This document shows, piece by piece, positions 22,091 through 24,001 of a DNA stretch of 24,001 bases. The notes beneath the pieces were generated by a model. It was not told where the DNA came from. It did no database searches and was given only the letters and a program-made list of their open reading frames with translations. The DNA comes from an uncultured Collinsella sp. (lineage in GTDB: Bacteria; Actinomycetota; Coriobacteriia; Coriobacteriales; Coriobacteriaceae). How positions within the stretch are numbered: position 1 is the first letter of the stretch; each line of letters opens with the position of its first letter. A program made the position numbers and the translations under genes. The stretch covers positions 1 to 24,001 of the forward strand of contig CAADTZ010000034.1 of the NCBI GenBank assembly GCA_900752015.1. The letters are read 5' to 3'.

Positions 22091-23071
22091 TTAGAGGCCG
22101 AGCATCGGCTCCAGAACGAAGAAATATGCAAGCACTACGATGCCCAGGATGATGCGGTAAACACCGAAGCACTTAAAGTCGTGACGGCGCACGAAGCCCA
22201 TAAGCCACTTGATGGCGATGAGCGAAACCACAAAGGCCACAACGCAGCCCACGCCCAAGATAGCGACCTCGTTGGCGCCGAACGTACCGCCCTTGATGAA
22301 ATACTTGACCAGCTTGAGCGCACTCGCGCCAAACATGACGGGGATGGCCAGGAAGAACGTAAACTTGGACGCCACCGAACGCGTGCAGCCCAAAAGCAGG
22401 CCGCCGATGATAGTAGAACCGGAGCGAGACGTTCCAGGCACCAGCGAAAGCACCTGGAAGCAGCCGATACCCAGCGCAGTCTTCCAGCTCAGGTCCTCGA
22501 GCGTGGCGATGGAGCCAAAGTCCAGATTCTCGTCATCGTCCTCATCCTCAGCGGTAGCCGCGGCAGGCGCCGCAAAGTGCGCACCGGCGGGACGTCCGCC
22601 CGACACCACAGCACGCGAACCAAACGAACCGGCAACGGCCATTTCCTCGCGCTTGTTCGCGCGCCAGTTCTCGATCACGATAAACAGCACGCCGTACACA
22701 ATGAGCGCCAGCGCCACGACGGGAGCATTGTAGAAATGCTCCTCCATCCAGTCGTTGAGCGGCAGGCCGATCGCCGCGGCGGGAATGCAGCCGAGCACAA
22801 TCTTGCCCCACAGCACCCAGGTGTCGCGACGGCCCTCCTTGCCCTTGCTGGGCGAGAACGGATTGAGCTCATGGAAGAACAGCACACAGACGGCCAGAAT
22901 GGCGCCGAGCTGAATCACGACCAGGAACATATTCCAGAACGTCTCGCTCACGTTCATCTTGACGAACTCGTCCACCAAGATCATGTGACCGGTCGACGAA
23001 ACAGGCAGCCATTCGGTGATGCCCTCGACCAGGCCCATGAAGGCAGATTTTAGAAGCTCGATAATATCCAA
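22091..23071 (-). CDS. uppP: Undecaprenyl-diphosphatase UppP (BacA family)
   Basis: This 326-residue integral membrane enzyme dephosphorylates undecaprenyl pyrophosphate, recycling the lipid carrier for peptidoglycan synthesis; overproduction is known to give bacitracin resistance. Signature motifs are EGITEWLPVSSTGH (16-29) and PGTSRSGST (212-220). The start is a TTG at 23071, because the protein then begins MDIIELL like its homologues and GAGGGGG lies 5 nt upstream; a GTG seven codons earlier is the alternative. A hydrophilic insertion (about 140-195) with Gly/Ala runs and an acidic EDEDDDE cluster separates the two motif halves and makes the protein longer than the usual ~270 residues. It is flanked by pcrA (same strand) and uspA (divergent). 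Confidence 0.95.
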   Translation of the reverse strand: MDIIELLKSAFMGLVEGITEWLPVSSTGHMILVDEFVKMNVSETFWNMFLVVIQLGAILAVCVLFFHELNPFSPSKGKEGRRDTWVLWGKIVLGCIPAAAIGLPLNDWMEEHFYNAPVVALALIVYGVLFIVIENWRANKREEMAVAGSFGSRAVVSGGRPAGAHFAAPAAATAEDEDDDENLDFGSIATLEDLSWKTALGIGCFQVLSLVPGTSRSGSTIIGGLLLGCTRSVASKFTFFLAIPVMFGASALKLVKYFIKGGTFGANEVAILGVGCVVAFVVSLIAIKWLMGFVRRHDFKCFGVYRIILGIVVLAYFFVLEPMLGL

Positions 23072-23207
23072 AGGGACCCCCTCGTTAGACACCCGCCGAT
23101 ATTGTTCTGCGGACGGTGCGGGCGATGTCCCATTATCAACCGTTCGGGCGCGTCTACGCCTACCCTTACCAAAAAACTCGCCCGTTCACAGAATTGCGAG
23201 CGGTCAA

Positions 23208-23228
23208 ACCCAAATCCTTGGGTATAAC
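23208..23228 (+). promoter_or_regulatory. uspA promoter with 16-bp palindrome
   Basis: The palindrome ACCCAA-ATCC-TTGGGT (23208-23223) abuts and shares one base with the -10 box TATAAC (23223-23228). No clear -35 is seen, so an activator or repressor acting at the palindrome is plausible. The leader to the uspA ATG is about 85 nt. Confidence 0.45.
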
Positions 23229-23318
23229 TGCAACAAGATAGAGTGTCCGGCGGCCAACGCGCCCGCGCCCGCCCGATGCACGAGCCCCGCGCCCGTGCGA
23301 TAGACCAAGGAGGAAACC

Positions 23319-23756
23319 ATGAACGAGGGCTACACCAAGGTATTTGTTTCACTCGACGGTACTGAGCAGCAGGATTTTGTGCTCGCACGCGCCATCAAGG
23401 TCGCCGCGAACAACGGCGCCAAGCTGATAATCGGCCACGTTATCGATTCCACGGCGCTCGAGAGCGCCGGTTCCTATCCGGTCGATCTGGTCAACGGCCT
23501 AGAGGAGGCATTTAAGAACTCCATCGCCAAGCAGCTCGAAGAGGCTAAGGCCAATCCCGACATCCCCGAGGTCGAGGTCATGATTCGCGCCGGCCGCATT
23601 CGCGAGACGCTTAAGGACGAGATGCTCGACGTGGTTAAGCCCGACCTGGTGCTCTGCGGCGCCCGCGGCCTGTCCTCGATCAAGTATGCGCTGCTGGGTT
23701 CGATTTCGACGTTCCTGCTGCGCAATACGGACTGCGACATTCTGGTCGTGAAGTAG
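23319..23756 (+). CDS. Universal stress protein A family protein
   Basis: This 145-residue single-domain UspA protein starts after AAGGAGG, with good spacing to the ATG. It opens with KVFVSLDGT (strand plus conserved Asp). It ends with the nucleotide-binding signature GARGLSSIKYALLGSIS, which fits the G-2x-G-9x-G-(S/T) pattern of ATP-binding Usp proteins, and a final strand DILVVK. Such proteins are small cytosolic dimers induced by stress or growth arrest. It is divergent from uppP and followed by the long hairpin at 23770-23860. Confidence 0.93.
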   Translation: MNEGYTKVFVSLDGTEQQDFVLARAIKVAANNGAKLIIGHVIDSTALESAGSYPVDLVNGLEEAFKNSIAKQLEEAKANPDIPEVEVMIRAGRIRETLKDEMLDVVKPDLVLCGARGLSSIKYALLGSISTFLLRNTDCDILVVK

Positions 23757-23769
23757 GTTCCTTCCCGCC

Positions 23770-23860
23770 GGCGCAAGGCCTGCGGGGTTATCACGCCGAC
23801 GTCCTCGCCGCTTCGCGGCTGCGGGATGTCGGCTTTGATAACCCCTCCCGGCCTTGCGCC
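23770..23860. repeat. Long multi-step hairpin downstream of uspA
   Basis: A 91-nt imperfect palindrome has paired blocks 23770-23780 with 23850-23860 (11/11), 23784-23793 with 23836-23845 (10/10), 23796-23804 with about 23824-23832 (8/9) and 23807-23811 with 23815-23819 (5/5), separated by small internal loops. It begins 14 nt after the uspA stop and lacks a terminal T-tract. It is a rod-like RNA structure with the same overall plan as 18720-18849 but an unrelated sequence. Confidence 0.75.
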
Positions 23861-23910
23861 TTCGTCACCGTACTTCAGCGAGTTGTCTGATTGAAAAATA
23901 GCGTGCGCGG

Positions 23911-23946
23911 CCCCCTGTTGGGGGGGGGAGGTTTTTTTTGGGGGGG
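23911..23946 (+). other. Homopolymer-rich tract: C5 ... G9-AGG-T8-G7
   Basis: C5 (23911-23915) can pair with the first part of G9 (23920-23928) through a TGTT loop, and T8 (23932-23939) follows, so it could be the terminator of uspA. G7 (23940-23946) comes next. Long G and T runs are prone to slipped-strand length change and to sequencing error. Nothing coding is visible from here to the window end. Confidence 0.55.
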
Positions 23947-24001
23947 CAACTGGCCGGTGCGGTTCTCCGAAAATTTGTACTTTTTTGTTTGGGAGGCGGA
24001 G

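Noticed and set aside
1..24001. CRISPR arrays, tRNA, rRNA, riboswitches, prophage or transposase genes
   Set aside because: No regularly spaced direct repeats, cloverleaf-like sequence or recognisable mobile-element protein was found by eye; a covariance-model scan was not possible.

Overview
The window looks like chromosomal core DNA of a GC-rich anaerobic gut actinobacterium. I infer Coriobacteriia, most likely a Collinsella-type genome. This rests on the mix of a stand-alone Tat operon, nickel-hydrogenase maturation genes, a cellobiose-type PTS, many GTG/TTG starts and many intergenic palindromes. The taxonomic call is inference, because no rRNA or marker search could be run. I see no tRNA, rRNA, CRISPR array, IS transposase or prophage.

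Layout. (1) 155-1138 (+) is a zinc-ribbon, single-TM envelope protein. It converges on a minus-strand block running tatB/A-like > tatC > hypA > hypB > type IA topoisomerase (6421-1280). Upstream of that block lie a lone STAS protein and a PF12897-type aminotransferase. (2) A small unknown gene (8395-8649, +) converges on nhaA (Na+/H+ antiporter). The 330 bp between them hold an AT-rich element with 34-nt terminal inverted repeats. (3) Next come a family II pyrophosphatase (ppaC) and a ROK sugar kinase, both on the minus strand. (4) A beta-glucoside locus follows: GH1 6-phospho-beta-glucosidase > PTS IIC > IIB > IIA on the minus strand, with a divergent GntR/HutC regulator followed by manA on the plus strand. 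Uptake with phosphorylation, hydrolysis, free-glucose phosphorylation and hexose-phosphate isomerisation are therefore encoded within about 7 kb. (5) pcrA/uvrD and uppP lie on the minus strand and uspA on the plus strand. Both pcrA and uppP carry unusual low-complexity insertions.

No clear-cut new multi-gene system (defence, secretion, biosynthesis) is visible. What stands out is the intergenic space. At least eight sizeable inverted-repeat elements of several unrelated sequence families sit between genes. All three convergent gene junctions in the window carry a long one, including a perfect 30-bp inverted repeat with a nested hairpin at 18720-18849, immediately beyond the pcrA stop codon. 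A REP-like 25-mer occurs three times around the beta-glucoside locus, and one inverted pair lies inside the predicted mRNA leader of the glucosidase operon.

Gene-free stretches over 300 bp: 8650-8981 (the inverted-repeat element with two terminators), 16545-16848 (divergent control region with the REP pair and candidate operators) and 21758-22090 (pcrA promoter, one hairpin, uppP terminator). I see no credible gene in any of them.
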